Numbered from the stretch's first letter, positions 56,351 to 64,000 are shown. The stretch is DNA of 64,000 nucleotides from Altererythrobacter sp. (GCA_023260985.1 JALRKY010000029.1:1-64000), one strand, 5' to 3'. The notes: generated from the sequence alone by a model not told the origin. Program-made: numbers and translations.

Positions 56351-56773
56351 ATGAACCAGTCAGTGAAAGCGCCACGGCACCTTTGGGCTGTGGGAATTGT
56401 GACGCTGTTGTGGAACTCAATCGGCATCATGAGCTACATGATGACCCGGATGGGCATGCTTGAAGACCTCGGCATGACGCCCGAACAAATCGCCTTGCTC
56501 GATACATTGCCCATCTGGGCCAATGCGGCTTGGGCTTTTGGCGTGTGGGGTGCCTTCTGCGGCTCCATCTTCCTGCTGGCGCGTTCTCGCTGGGCGTTCA
56601 TCGCGATGGTCGTGTCGGTGCTCGGATTAGCTGCCACCACACACTTCCAACGCTTCGTGATCGAATTACCCGAAGGCATATCTAACGATGCGCTGGACGC
56701 CACTATCTGGCTCACCACGCTTTTCCTTCTGTGGTACTCGCACCGGATGAAGGCCGCAGGTGTACTAAGCTAG
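56351..56773 (+). CDS. Hypothetical four-span membrane protein
   Basis: 140 residues with spans at about 12-32, 55-75, 80-98 and 115-133. The segment GMLEDLGMTPEQIALLDTLPIWANAAWAFGVWGAFCGSIFLLARSRWA is shared by many small proteobacterial membrane proteins, some labelled sugar-transporter-like. The function is unknown. It follows the PadR gene by 102 bp and could be its target. Its stop overlaps the convergent glycosyltransferase stop by 9 bp. Confidence 0.75.
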   Translation: MNQSVKAPRHLWAVGIVTLLWNSIGIMSYMMTRMGMLEDLGMTPEQIALLDTLPIWANAAWAFGVWGAFCGSIFLLARSRWAFIAMVVSVLGLAATTHFQRFVIELPEGISNDALDATIWLTTLFLLWYSHRMKAAGVLS

Positions 56774-57967
56774 GTCAAGCGCGGCCTTTAGCTTTGCAGC
56801 GTCGGCATCCTGTTCTTTTCTGCGCCGTTCCACCAGCCTGATGTAGGTATCGGCAACGACTTGGTTGATCGCATCCCAGCTGTATTCGCGCGCCTTGCGT
56901 TCGCCTGCCGCGCCATGCGAATGGCGCAGCACGTGATCGATGCAATAGGGGGCAATCGCTTCAGCAAAGGAGGCTGTATCACCAGGCGGTAACAACTGGC
57001 CAGTTTCGCCCGGCATGACGAGGCACGAGGTCCCCGTTGCACCCGCAGCGACCACCGGCAGCCCGCTCGCCATTGCTTCCAGCGTCACATTGCCGAACGT
57101 CTCGGTGATCGACGGGTTGAAAAATATGTCGCCGCTCGCGAGAGCTTGCCCAAGGCCGACCCCGGTCTTGAAACCTGCGAAAATGCCGCCGGGTAGCACC
57201 TGTTCGAACCAGCCGCGTGCAGGCCCGTCGCCAATCACCAACACCTTGTGCGGAACCTGGAGCTTGCGCAGTTGCACGATCGTTTCGGCAAATACGTCGA
57301 GGCCCTTTTCCATGACCAGGCGGCCCAGGAACACGATTGCGACATCGTCATCATCCAGCCCATGAGCGCGGCGCCATTCCCGGTCGCGCTTGCTCGGATC
57401 GAAGATCGTGCGATCGACGCCGCGCGACCAGATCGCGATATCGTCATGCATATCCTGCTCGAGCAGGGTATCGACCATGCTCTGCGAAGGTGCGACCAGC
57501 GCATCGCACCGGTTGTAGAGCCGGCGCAGGATCCATTCGATCACCGGCTCAAGGAAAGCCATTCCGTAATACCGCGGATAGGTCTCGAAGCGGGTGTGGA
57601 CCGAAGCTAGCACAGGAATATCGTAATCTTGTGCCCAACTGAGCGCCGCGTGCCCCGCCGGATCGGGCGAGGAGAGATGGACGACGTTGGGCTGGAACCG
57701 CTCGAGGTCGCTCTTCACTGCGCTGCCAAGGCCAGTGGGAAGGCGATACTCGCCGCGCCCTTTCACAGGCATCCGGACGTTGGGTAGCCCGACCAGGTCG
57801 CCGGTTGGTTCGAAATCGGGATTAGGCACCTTCGGAGCGTAGACGCGCACGGCCGCGCCCTGCCGGAGTAGATATTCCACCAGCCGGTTCAGAGCCTGGT
57901 TCGCGCCGTCGCGAGTGTAATTGTAGTTGCCGCTGAACAGGGCAATGCGAAGATCGCTCGTCTGCAT
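56765..57967 (-). CDS. Glycosyltransferase family 4 (GT-B)
   Basis: 400 residues. The N-terminal half (LRIALFSGNYNYTRDGANQALNRLVEYLLRQG) and SVHTRFETYPRYYG resemble GT4 enzymes that transfer mannose or glucuronosyl units to lipids. The C-terminal nucleotide-sugar domain has FLGRLVMEKGLDVF, VIGDGPARGWFEQ and FNPSITETFGNVTLEAMASGLPVVA (EX7E motif). It probably acts at the inner membrane face in glycolipid or polysaccharide synthesis. Monocistronic by appearance. Confidence 0.88.
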   Translation of the reverse strand: MQTSDLRIALFSGNYNYTRDGANQALNRLVEYLLRQGAAVRVYAPKVPNPDFEPTGDLVGLPNVRMPVKGRGEYRLPTGLGSAVKSDLERFQPNVVHLSSPDPAGHAALSWAQDYDIPVLASVHTRFETYPRYYGMAFLEPVIEWILRRLYNRCDALVAPSQSMVDTLLEQDMHDDIAIWSRGVDRTIFDPSKRDREWRRAHGLDDDDVAIVFLGRLVMEKGLDVFAETIVQLRKLQVPHKVLVIGDGPARGWFEQVLPGGIFAGFKTGVGLGQALASGDIFFNPSITETFGNVTLEAMASGLPVVAAGATGTSCLVMPGETGQLLPPGDTASFAEAIAPYCIDHVLRHSHGAAGERKAREYSWDAINQVVADTYIRLVERRRKEQDADAAKLKAALDLA

Positions 57968-58066
57968 GGTGCAAGCCCCATAAAGAAGCCCGCGGCGATT
58001 GGCGAGAGCGAGAACGAAATTCTGGCTATACTGCTGTTTCCGTAACGCTATCTGCGGCGCGCAAAT

Positions 58067-58094
58067 GAAAAGCGGCGCGCCATCGGCGCGCCGC
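58067..58094 (-). terminator. Intrinsic terminator
   Basis: On the minus strand GCGGCGCGC pairs with GCGCGCCGC (9-bp stem) and is followed by TTTTCATTTG, 26 bp past the stop of the small membrane protein gene. Confidence 0.75.
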
Positions 58095-58119
58095 CCCCCA
58101 AACTAGGCCAAAGGCCTGT

Positions 58120-58467
58120 TTATCCGTTGCCGGACGTAAGGTCGGTGACAGTACCCATCACCGACTCATAGAGGCGACGAGCGACCAGACTGGCTGAGAC
58201 GCCCGCTGCAGCGATGGCAACATTGCCGAATATCGCATTCAGGTATCCGCCGACGGCAGGGACACTTGCCAGCGCCGCGCCGATTGCAGGCAGCACCAGT
58301 ACCCCAAGGAACATTCTGACTGCGTTGTCCTGATCTGCCCAGATGCCTGCGACGATCGCGAGCACGAGTATTGCCAATGCGACATTCAGGCCCGGGATGT
58401 TGACTACCCCGGCAACAACCGCAAGCAAAATGGCAAGCGTCGATGCAATTCCACCAATTTTCTGCAT
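58120..58467 (-). CDS. Hypothetical small membrane protein
   Basis: 115 residues with three or four hydrophobic segments: STLAILLAVVAGVVNIPGLNVALAILVLAIVAGIWA, FLGVLVLPAIGAALASVPAVGGYL and FGNVAIAAAGVSASLVARRLYE. The ATG is preceded by GGGGGAGAG; the track start five codons earlier is at a non-ATG codon inside that box. The function is unknown; it has its own terminator, so it is monocistronic. Confidence 0.75.
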   Translation of the reverse strand: MQKIGGIASTLAILLAVVAGVVNIPGLNVALAILVLAIVAGIWADQDNAVRMFLGVLVLPAIGAALASVPAVGGYLNAIFGNVAIAAAGVSASLVARRLYESVMGTVTDLTSGNG

Positions 58468-58744
58468 TTTCTCTCCCCCCAAGTTTCTTCTTATGGAGGA
58501 CTACGATGTTACCTCTCACATGCTGCAGAACCAAATTTTAATGCTGCGCAGCAAATTACTGAAAATAATATATAAATAATAGATTCCCTAGTCTTTTCCA
58601 CAGGCTGGGTTTACCTAACGGCAACCGATGGAGTGAGGCTGAGGCGCGACGAATCGATCTGAAATCAGCTGAAAATCCCCGGGGAGGCCGCTTGGAAACC
58701 GGCTTGACTAGCTATCTCGCCACACTAATGCGGCCGACGGGCCA

Positions 58745-58787
58745 CGCGGTCCCAACGCCGCGCGAGCTCTCTGCAAGGAGAGTCTAC
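58745..58787 (+). ncRNA. serC leader RNA structure (serC-motif candidate)
   Basis: Two hairpins stand directly before serC: CGCGG with CCGCG, then CTCTCT-GCAA-GGAGAG, a 6-bp stem (one G:T pair) with a GNRA tetraloop. The second holds the GGAG ribosome binding site in its 3' arm. A conserved serC leader RNA motif has been described in Alphaproteobacteria upstream of serC-serA; this matches in position and style, but covariation was not checked. Confidence 0.55.
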
Positions 58788-59918
58788 ATGACTGTGATTA
58801 CGCTTCCGGCGCGCAAGCCTGTGCGTCCGTTTTTTTCTTCCGGTCCCTGCGCCAAGCCGCCGGGCTGGTCCCCTTACAAGCTGGCCACCGAATCGCTCGG
58901 CCGTTCGCACCGCGCCAAGATCGGCAAGGCGCGGCTTGGCTATTGTATCGACCTGATCCGCGAAGTGCTCGAGGTGCCAGCGACGCACCGCATCGGGATC
59001 GTTCCCGGTTCGGATACGGGCGCGGTCGAAATGGCAATGTGGACCATGCTCGGCGCCCGCCCTCTGACTACGCTGGCGTGGGAGAGCTTCGGCGAAGGCT
59101 GGGTTACCGATGCTGCAAAACAGTTGAAGCTAGATCCCACTGTCATTCGCGCCGATTATGGCGAGTTGCCGGATCTTTCGCAGGTCGACTGGTCGAACGA
59201 TGTAATCTTCACCTGGAACGGCACCACTTCTGGTGTGCGCGTGCCGAATGGCGACTGGATCGCCGCAGACCGCGAAGGCCTGTGCATTGCCGACGCGACT
59301 AGCGCCGTGTTCGCGCAGGATATCGCCTGGGACAAGGTCGATGTGTTGACCTTCAGCTGGCAGAAGGTGCTGGGAGGCGAGGGCGCGCACGGCGTACTTA
59401 TCCTTGGCCCGCGCGCCGTCGAGCGGCTGGAGATCTACACCCCTGCATGGCCCCTACCGAAAATGTTCCGCCTGATCAGCAAGGGTGCGCTTGCCGAAGG
59501 CGTGTTTAAGGGCGAGACGATAAACACGCCCTCTATGCTCGCGGTCGAGGATGCGATCTTCGCGCTCGAATGGGCGAAGTCGGTCGGTGGCCTTGAGGGA
59601 ATGAAAGCACGCGCCGATGCCAATGCGGCCGCGCTCGATGCAATCGTGCGGCAGCGCAACTGGCTTGGCCACCTTGCGGCAGACCTAGCCAGTCGCTCGA
59701 ACACCAGCGTTTGCCTGACCGTCGATGGCGCCGATGCGGACTTCATCAAGAAGTTCGCGGGCCTGCTCGAGGCACATCACGCGGCCTATGACATCGCCGG
59801 CTATCGCGACGCCCCACCGGGCCTGCGCATCTGGTGCGGCGCGACGGTCGATACCGCCGATGTCGAAGCGCTGGGCCCCTGGTTCGACTGGGCCTGGGCA
59901 ACCCTCCAAAGCCAATGA
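58788..59918 (+). CDS. serC: Phosphoserine aminotransferase
   Basis: PLP enzyme converting 3-phosphohydroxypyruvate to phosphoserine (also used in PLP synthesis). The alphaproteobacterial long type, 376 residues. FFSSGPCAKPPGW is the N-terminus; GSDTGAVEMAMWTML binds phosphate; the PLP lysine is in LTFSWQKVLGGEGAHG. The start is the ATG after AAGGAG; the track extension of 32 residues covers the structured leader. It forms the serine unit with serA. Confidence 0.94.
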   Translation: MTVITLPARKPVRPFFSSGPCAKPPGWSPYKLATESLGRSHRAKIGKARLGYCIDLIREVLEVPATHRIGIVPGSDTGAVEMAMWTMLGARPLTTLAWESFGEGWVTDAAKQLKLDPTVIRADYGELPDLSQVDWSNDVIFTWNGTTSGVRVPNGDWIAADREGLCIADATSAVFAQDIAWDKVDVLTFSWQKVLGGEGAHGVLILGPRAVERLEIYTPAWPLPKMFRLISKGALAEGVFKGETINTPSMLAVEDAIFALEWAKSVGGLEGMKARADANAAALDAIVRQRNWLGHLAADLASRSNTSVCLTVDGADADFIKKFAGLLEAHHAAYDIAGYRDAPPGLRIWCGATVDTADVEALGPWFDWAWATLQSQ

Positions 59919-59922
59919 ATTC

Positions 59923-60013
59923 CGTCACCCTGAACTTGTTTCAGGGTCCATTTCTCCACATCGGGCTAAGCACGAAAAGGCTCGATGGATGCTGAAACAA
60001 TTTCAGCATGACG
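59923..60013. repeat. Palindromic intergenic repeat between serC and serA
   Basis: Ends CGTCA and TGACG enclose two hairpins, CCCTGAACTTGTTTCAGGG and GCTGAAACAATTTCAGC, separated by about 45 bp. The sequence type is one I recall as dispersed through sphingomonad intergenic regions (CCTGAACTTGTTTCAGG family). It fills almost the whole serC-serA gap, so it lies in the operon transcript. Confidence 0.65.
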
Positions 60014-60027
60014 AAAAGAGACAGATT

Positions 60028-61614
60028 ATGACCAAACCAAAAGTCCTCATCTCCGACAAGATGGACCCGAATGCCGCAAAGATCTTCGCCGAGCGCGGCT
60101 GTGACGTTGACGTCATCACCGGCAAGACGCACGAAGAGCTCAAGGCGATCATCGGCCAGTATGACGGCCTGGCGATCCGCTCGGCGACGAAGTTAACGAA
60201 GGAAATCCTCGATGCGGCACCGAACCTGAAGGTGATCGGCCGGGCGGGCATCGGGGTCGACAATGTCGACATCCCTTATGCCAGCTCGAAGGGCGTTGTG
60301 GTGATGAACACGCCGTTCGGCAATTCGATCACTACCGCCGAACACGCGATTGCGATGATCATGGCGCTTGCTCGCCAGATTCCCGAGGCCGACCGCCGCA
60401 CGCAGGCGGGCGAGTGGCCCAAGAACGACTTCATGGGCATCGAAGTGACCGGCAAGACCCTGGGCCTGATCGGCGCAGGTAATATTGGTTCGATCGTAGC
60501 CAGCCGCGCCCAAGGGCTGAAGATGAAGGTGATCGCCTACGATCCCTTCCTGACCGAAGACCGTGCAATCGAAATGGGCATCGAGAAGGTCGATCTCGAT
60601 ACGCTGCTGAACCGAGCCGATTTCGTCAGCCTCCACACGCCGCTGACTGACCAGACGCGCAACATCCTCAGTCGCGAGCGTTTGGAGAACGCAAAGCCTG
60701 GCATTCGCATTGTCAATTGCGCGCGCGGTGGGCTGATCGACGAAGTCGCGCTGAAGGATTTGCTGTTGAGTGGCCAGGTTGCGGGAGCTGCCCTCGATGT
60801 CTTCGAGAAGGAGCCGCCTGCGTCCGATCACCCGCTGTTCGGCACACCCGGCTTTATCTGCACTCCGCACCTCGGCGCTTCGACCGCTGAAGCGCAGGTT
60901 AATGTCGCGCTGCAGGTCGCCGAGCAGATCAGCGATTTCCTGGTGAATGGCGGCGTCACCAACGCACTCAACATGCCATCGCTCAGCGCGGAGGAAGCGC
61001 CCAAGCTCAAGCCCTACATGGCGCTTGCCGAAAAGCTGGGCAGCCTGGTGGGCCAGCTGTCGCACGGCAATCTCGAGAAGATCAGCATCGAGCGGGAAGG
61101 CGCCGCAGCCAGCCTCAACGGCAAGCCGATCACCGGCGCGGTGCTGGCTGGGTTCATGCGCCGCTATTCGGATAGCGTGAATATGGTCAATGCACCCTAT
61201 CTGGCCAAGGAGCGCGGGCTCGACGTTCGGGAGGTGCGGCACGATCGCGAAGGCGTGTACCACACGTTGTTGCGCGTTACGGTGGAAACCAGCCAGGGGC
61301 CGCGTTCGGTTGCGGGCACACTTTTTGGCGATGCCGCCCCGCGCCTGGTCGAGATTTTCGGCATCGGGATCGAAGCCGACCTTGCCGGCCATATGCTCTA
61401 CATCGTCAATGAAGATGCGCCGGGCTTTATCGGACGCATCGGTACACTGCTTGGCAAAGCAGGCATCAACATCGGTACGTTCCACCTTGGCCGACGCGAG
61501 GCTGGCGGCGAAGCGGTGCTGTTGCTGAGTGTCGACCAGCCGATCAACGAGGAAATGGTCCAGCAGGCAGCTAGGATCGAAGGCGTCAAAATGGTCAAGG
61601 CGCTGGAATTTTAG
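60028..61614 (+). CDS. serA: D-3-phosphoglycerate dehydrogenase
   Basis: First enzyme of serine synthesis, NAD-dependent. The long bacterial type, 528 residues. The N-terminal substrate domain starts KVLISDKMDPNAAKIF; the NAD-binding GLIGAGNIGSIVASRA is at about residue 148; catalytic residues are in NCARGGLIDEVAL (Arg) and CTPHLGASTAEAQ (His). The regulatory part from about residue 330 ends with an ACT domain (LYIVNEDAPGFIGRIGTLLGKAGINIGTFHLGR). The track ORF extends through the repeat into serC; the ATG before TKPKVLI is the family start. Confidence 0.95.
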   Translation: MTKPKVLISDKMDPNAAKIFAERGCDVDVITGKTHEELKAIIGQYDGLAIRSATKLTKEILDAAPNLKVIGRAGIGVDNVDIPYASSKGVVVMNTPFGNSITTAEHAIAMIMALARQIPEADRRTQAGEWPKNDFMGIEVTGKTLGLIGAGNIGSIVASRAQGLKMKVIAYDPFLTEDRAIEMGIEKVDLDTLLNRADFVSLHTPLTDQTRNILSRERLENAKPGIRIVNCARGGLIDEVALKDLLLSGQVAGAALDVFEKEPPASDHPLFGTPGFICTPHLGASTAEAQVNVALQVAEQISDFLVNGGVTNALNMPSLSAEEAPKLKPYMALAEKLGSLVGQLSHGNLEKISIEREGAAASLNGKPITGAVLAGFMRRYSDSVNMVNAPYLAKERGLDVREVRHDREGVYHTLLRVTVETSQGPRSVAGTLFGDAAPRLVEIFGIGIEADLAGHMLYIVNEDAPGFIGRIGTLLGKAGINIGTFHLGRREAGGEAVLLLSVDQPINEEMVQQAARIEGVKMVKALEF

Positions 61615-61642
61615 GCGCCGATCGGGCAAGCTCCCATAGGTC

Positions 61643-62752
61643 ATGACCGAAGCTGACGACCTGCTGCCCGAGGGGCTCGAAGACCGGCTTCCGCAAGAGG
61701 CGGAGCGGATCGCCCGTACCATGCGCGCCTGCCTCGATGTGCTGGCGAGCCACGGCTATGCGAGGGTCCGCCCGCCGCTGGTCGAATTCGAGAAGTCGCT
61801 CGCGGGGCGGATGGAAGGGGTGCAGCCGCGCCGCATGTTCCGCTTCGTCGATCCCTCAAGCCTCCGTACGCTTGCCTTGCGCAGCGACATCACGCCGCAA
61901 ATCGGGCGGATTTCGGCGACCAGCCTCTCTGCTGCGCCGCGTCCGCTGCGCCTCGCCTACTGCGGCGAGATCACGGTGATCAAGGCGGACCAGCTCGAAC
62001 CCGCGCGCGAGCGGTTGCAGCTTGGTGCCGAGCTGATCGGGGCGGACACCGTGGCCGCGGCGGGCGAAGTCGTGGCGATCGCGGTCGAGGCGCTGGCGGC
62101 TGCGGGGCTGACGGGCATTTCGGTCGATTTCACTTTGCCGGACCTAGTCGACACGCTTGCAGTCAACGCGATGCCACTGGCGCCGGAGCAGGCCGACGCG
62201 GTGCGCCGCGAATTGGACATGAAGGATGCGGGCGGCCTCAAGGAAGCAGGCGGAGAAGCCTATTTGCCGCTGCTCTATGCCACTGGAGCATTCGACGAAG
62301 CGGTGACCAAGCTGCAGGCGATCGATGCGGGCGGGGCGCTTGCGAGCAGGATTGCAGGGCTCAAGGCGATTGCGTCGAAAATCGGCGACCGTGCGCGCAT
62401 CACGCTCGACCCCACCGAGCGGCACGGCTTCGAGTACCAGAGCTGGTTCGGTTTCACTCTCTTTGCCGAGGGGCTGCGAGGCACGCTGGGTCGGGGCGGC
62501 ACCTATCTCATCAAGGGTAGCGAAGAAGCCGCGACCGGCTTCTCGCTCTATGTCGACCAGCTGGCGCAGGCGGTGGGCGACGGTCCGCCCTGCGATACGC
62601 TCTACCTGCCTTTGGGCCATAATGCAGCGGCTGCGGTTCGGTTGCGCGCCGAAGGTTGGCGCACAATCGCGCAGATTGGCGAAGGGGAAGACCCTCAAGC
62701 ACTGGGCTGCACGCATTTTCTAAACGACGGGAAGCCGACCGGTCTTTCTTGA
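61643..62752 (+). CDS. hisZ: ATP phosphoribosyltransferase regulatory subunit HisZ
   Basis: Histidyl-tRNA-synthetase paralogue that activates the short HisG. 369 residues with class II synthetase-like blocks: YARVRPPLVEFEKSL, FVDPSSLRTLALRSDITPQIGRI and LRLAYCGEITVIKADQLEPARERLQLGAELIG. It lacks the anticodon-binding domain. It starts at ATG 28 bp after serA and may be cotranscribed with it. hisZ next to purA is an arrangement I recall from sphingomonads; here about 1.2 kb separates them. Confidence 0.92.
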   Translation: MTEADDLLPEGLEDRLPQEAERIARTMRACLDVLASHGYARVRPPLVEFEKSLAGRMEGVQPRRMFRFVDPSSLRTLALRSDITPQIGRISATSLSAAPRPLRLAYCGEITVIKADQLEPARERLQLGAELIGADTVAAAGEVVAIAVEALAAAGLTGISVDFTLPDLVDTLAVNAMPLAPEQADAVRRELDMKDAGGLKEAGGEAYLPLLYATGAFDEAVTKLQAIDAGGALASRIAGLKAIASKIGDRARITLDPTERHGFEYQSWFGFTLFAEGLRGTLGRGGTYLIKGSEEAATGFSLYVDQLAQAVGDGPPCDTLYLPLGHNAAAAVRLRAEGWRTIAQIGEGEDPQALGCTHFLNDGKPTGLS

Positions 62753-62988
62753 CAACGCCTCCCTCCCATTATGGCTGGTAAGTGTCTGATTCGAAAATGC
62801 AATCTTTCTCAAATGCGAAGCCGATTTCACTTGAGGATACGGCCGGAGCCTCGCCAACGAGGGAGTTTCCGTGGATCATATCAAGTTATGATCGAAAGCC
62901 CTATGATGGCTTGATCGGTGGGAGCAATCCGGCTTTCACGTGTGCGCCAAAGTGTCGGCATAAACCATTCTTCGCTGAGGAGGATTTG

Positions 62989-63402
62989 ATGGATATTCGC
63001 CAGGTTGAACCCGGATTTGCAGTAGCCCCCCAATTGCAGCCAGGCGACATGGCGGCTCTGGCCCATGAGGGCTTTATCGCCGTAATCTGCAACCGGCCCG
63101 ATGGTGAGGACGATGGCCAGCCGGGTGTCGCTACGATACGTGCCGCAGCGGAGAGCGCAGGCCTCGCTTTCCATCACATTCCCGTCAGTGGAGGGCAGTT
63201 TCCCGATGCCGCGATCGATGCCTTTCGCTCTGTTCGCCAAGCCACAGATGGCCCGATTCTGGCCTATTGCCGCACCGGAACCCGCTCGATCACACTGGAA
63301 ACGCTTGCCAATCCCGAAGGACGCAGCGCATCCGTCCGGCTAGGCTTGGCGAATGCTGCGGGTTATGACCTTACGGCTATGGCGAGCAGGCTGGGCGATT
63401 GA
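62989..63402 (+). CDS. TIGR01244 family sulfur transferase/phosphatase-like protein
   Basis: 137-residue protein of the DUF442/Blh N-terminal fold, related to tyrosine phosphatases and rhodaneses. MDIRQVEPGFAVAPQLQPGDMAALAHEGF is the typical N-terminus. The phosphate-loop-like motif is AYCRTGTRSITL (C-x5-R). AGLAFHHIPVSGGQF is also conserved. GAGGAGG lies just upstream of the ATG; the track extension of 69 residues has no family character. Some members act with sulfide-quinone or persulfide enzymes. It stands alone after hisZ. Confidence 0.85.
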   Translation: MDIRQVEPGFAVAPQLQPGDMAALAHEGFIAVICNRPDGEDDGQPGVATIRAAAESAGLAFHHIPVSGGQFPDAAIDAFRSVRQATDGPILAYCRTGTRSITLETLANPEGRSASVRLGLANAAGYDLTAMASRLGD

Positions 63403-63668
63403 GCGTCCCAAGCCGCTCCAAACGCAGCCGCGTTCTCGCTTTTCCCGATCCACCAAAGTGTTGTCAGTTCGTTGCTTTGGAGGGGCATCAGGACCGAAGC
63501 CTGATATCCGTGCTTCGTACCCCACTTGTTGAAATCGTCTTTGATTTGCAGATATTTTTCAACGGAACATCCGTTGTTTATCTTAACGCCAATAACATCC
63601 CAGTGTTCTGCATTGGCAGCAGTCGAGGTAGAAGCCATCGCGAGTGCCAAGATTAGAAATTTCTTCAT
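63363..63668 (-). CDS. Small secreted protein, possibly C-terminally truncated
   Basis: 101 residues from an ATG that begins a clear signal peptide (KKFLILALAMASTSTAANA). The mature domain is EHWDVIGVKINNGCSVEKYLQIKDDFNKWGTKHGYQASVLMPLQSNELTTLWWIGKSENAAAFGAAWD. The last 13 or so codons overlap the convergent phosphatase-like gene and lose protein character after AAWD, suggesting that the natural end was replaced. Function unknown. Confidence 0.6.
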   Translation of the reverse strand: MKKFLILALAMASTSTAANAEHWDVIGVKINNGCSVEKYLQIKDDFNKWGTKHGYQASVLMPLQSNELTTLWWIGKSENAAAFGAAWDAQSPSLLAIAVRS

Positions 63669-63672
63669 GTGG

Positions 63673-63792
63673 TCACCCCATTCCAATTAGTTGGAAAGCG
63701 ACCCAGATCAGGAAAATATCATAGATCAACGCGCCCGCAGATTCTTTTTCCGCGTTGGTCATCAGCGTATCGATCCGACCGTGGTTCAGCAT
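63673..63792 (-). CDS. Possible small membrane peptide
   Basis: A 39-codon frame from an internal ATG of a longer track ORF: a polar start (NHGRIDTLMTNAEKESAGAL) and a hydrophobic end (IYDIFLIWVAFQLIGMG). It stops 4 bp upstream of the secreted-protein start. No strong ribosome binding site was seen and no family recognised. It may be a fragment of a degraded gene. Confidence 0.3.
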   Translation of the reverse strand: MLNHGRIDTLMTNAEKESAGALIYDIFLIWVAFQLIGMG

Positions 63793-63963
63793 TGCCCAGA
63801 TCCGGGCTTTGCGCAGTCCCGTCACGCCGCTTGACTTGCCTATGCCCCACGCTCTAACCCGCGCGGCGCATCCGGGGACGCAAGGCTCCCTCCATTTCCG
63901 TCCCTTGGTCGAGTCCTGTCGAAGGACCATGAGGATCCCCCTGGCAGGGGGTAAGGTGTAAGC

Positions 63964-64000
63964 ATGGCCAACGTAACCGTGATCGGCGCTCAATGGGGCG
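63964..64000 (+). CDS. purA: Adenylosuccinate synthetase, first codons (window edge)
   Basis: Only twelve codons are present, reading MANVTVIGAQWG, which is the near-invariant N-terminus of PurA (GTP-binding loop GQWGDEGKGK follows in the family). The enzyme commits IMP to AMP synthesis. GGTAAGG lies upstream. The call rests on this short match plus the hisZ neighbourhood. Confidence 0.85.
   Translation, partial: MANVTVIGAQWG

Noticed and set aside
58494-58579. 28-codon ORF MEDYDVTSHMLQ... before serC
   Set aside because: Very short, AT-rich, no ribosome binding site beyond chance and no homology visible; likely noncoding promoter DNA.
62782-62988. N-terminal extension of the TIGR01244-type protein
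   Set aside because: The family start matches the later ATG, which has GAGGAGG upstream; the extension lacks conserved character.

Overview
This 64-kb window is chromosomal DNA from an alphaproteobacterium. It most likely belongs to the Sphingomonadales, and within them the Erythrobacteraceae. The evidence is the high-GC coding bias, the compact dcw cell-wall/division cluster with one-to-four-base gene overlaps, the alphaproteobacterial-type serC-serA pair, the cobA-DUF2849-cysI-DUF934-cysH sulfur operon, the hisZ/purA neighbourhood and several small proteins typical of sphingomonads. The genus is inferred; no database search was run. Most of the window is core genome and mobile DNA is scarce.

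Layout. 0-3.3 kb, mostly minus strand: the start of a PII gene (glnB/glnK) behind a textbook sigma-54 promoter, argC, an orphan SH3 protein and an M17 leucyl aminopeptidase. 3.3-11.9 kb: map, a TspO-like protein, ccmAB (haem export), a pterin dehydratase, an SDR, an S9 peptidase, an AlkA-like glycosylase, a ferredoxin and cysK. 11.9-13.1 kb: a membrane protein followed by a broken DUF4350-like gene. 13.1-32.4 kb: a complete dcw cluster (mraZ, rsmH, ftsL, ftsI, murE, murF, mraY, murD, ftsW, murG, murC, murB, ddl, ftsQ, ftsA, ftsZ). Its promoter region carries 10-bp-phased TCCC boxes (a probable MraZ operator) and a palindrome holding two GANTC (CcrM) sites. 32.5-37.2 kb: an SPOR/TPR protein, a YbjN protein, proC, a BI-1 protein and a lipoprotein.

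37.3-43.3 kb: tRNA-Ala(CGC), a cobalamin riboswitch with a terminator hairpin controlling a BtuB-like TonB receptor, then obgE-proB-epimerase and a small broken gene. 43.3-51.7 kb, minus strand: the assimilatory sulfate/siroheme operon, then sseA-metC-mscS preceded by a multiply broken conserved gene. 51.8-53.3 kb: queF, then a tiny relic of a genomic island. The relic is bounded by a 50-bp duplication of the 3' half of tRNA-Thr(TGT) and contains one lipoprotein gene and no integrase. 53.3-58.5 kb: an RNase H-like protein coupled to rarA, a PadR regulator with phased repeats upstream, membrane proteins and a GT4 glycosyltransferase. 58.6-64 kb: serC (with an RNA hairpin over its ribosome binding site) and serA, separated by a palindromic repeat, then hisZ. 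An apparent insertion with a phosphatase-like protein and small secreted/membrane proteins separates hisZ from the first codons of purA.

Functionally the window combines envelope growth and division, sulfur and amino-acid biosynthesis (Cys, Met, Pro, Ser, Arg, His) and cofactor handling (haem, siroheme, B12, queuosine). No defence system, CRISPR array or complete mobile element was seen. The most useful second-look items are the sigma-54 promoter, the dcw control region, the tRNA-Thr att duplication, the riboswitch expression platform, the rarA-coupled nuclease-like gene, and a pattern of gene decay in lineage-specific genes (at least two clear pseudogenes, plus truncated or broken small genes).
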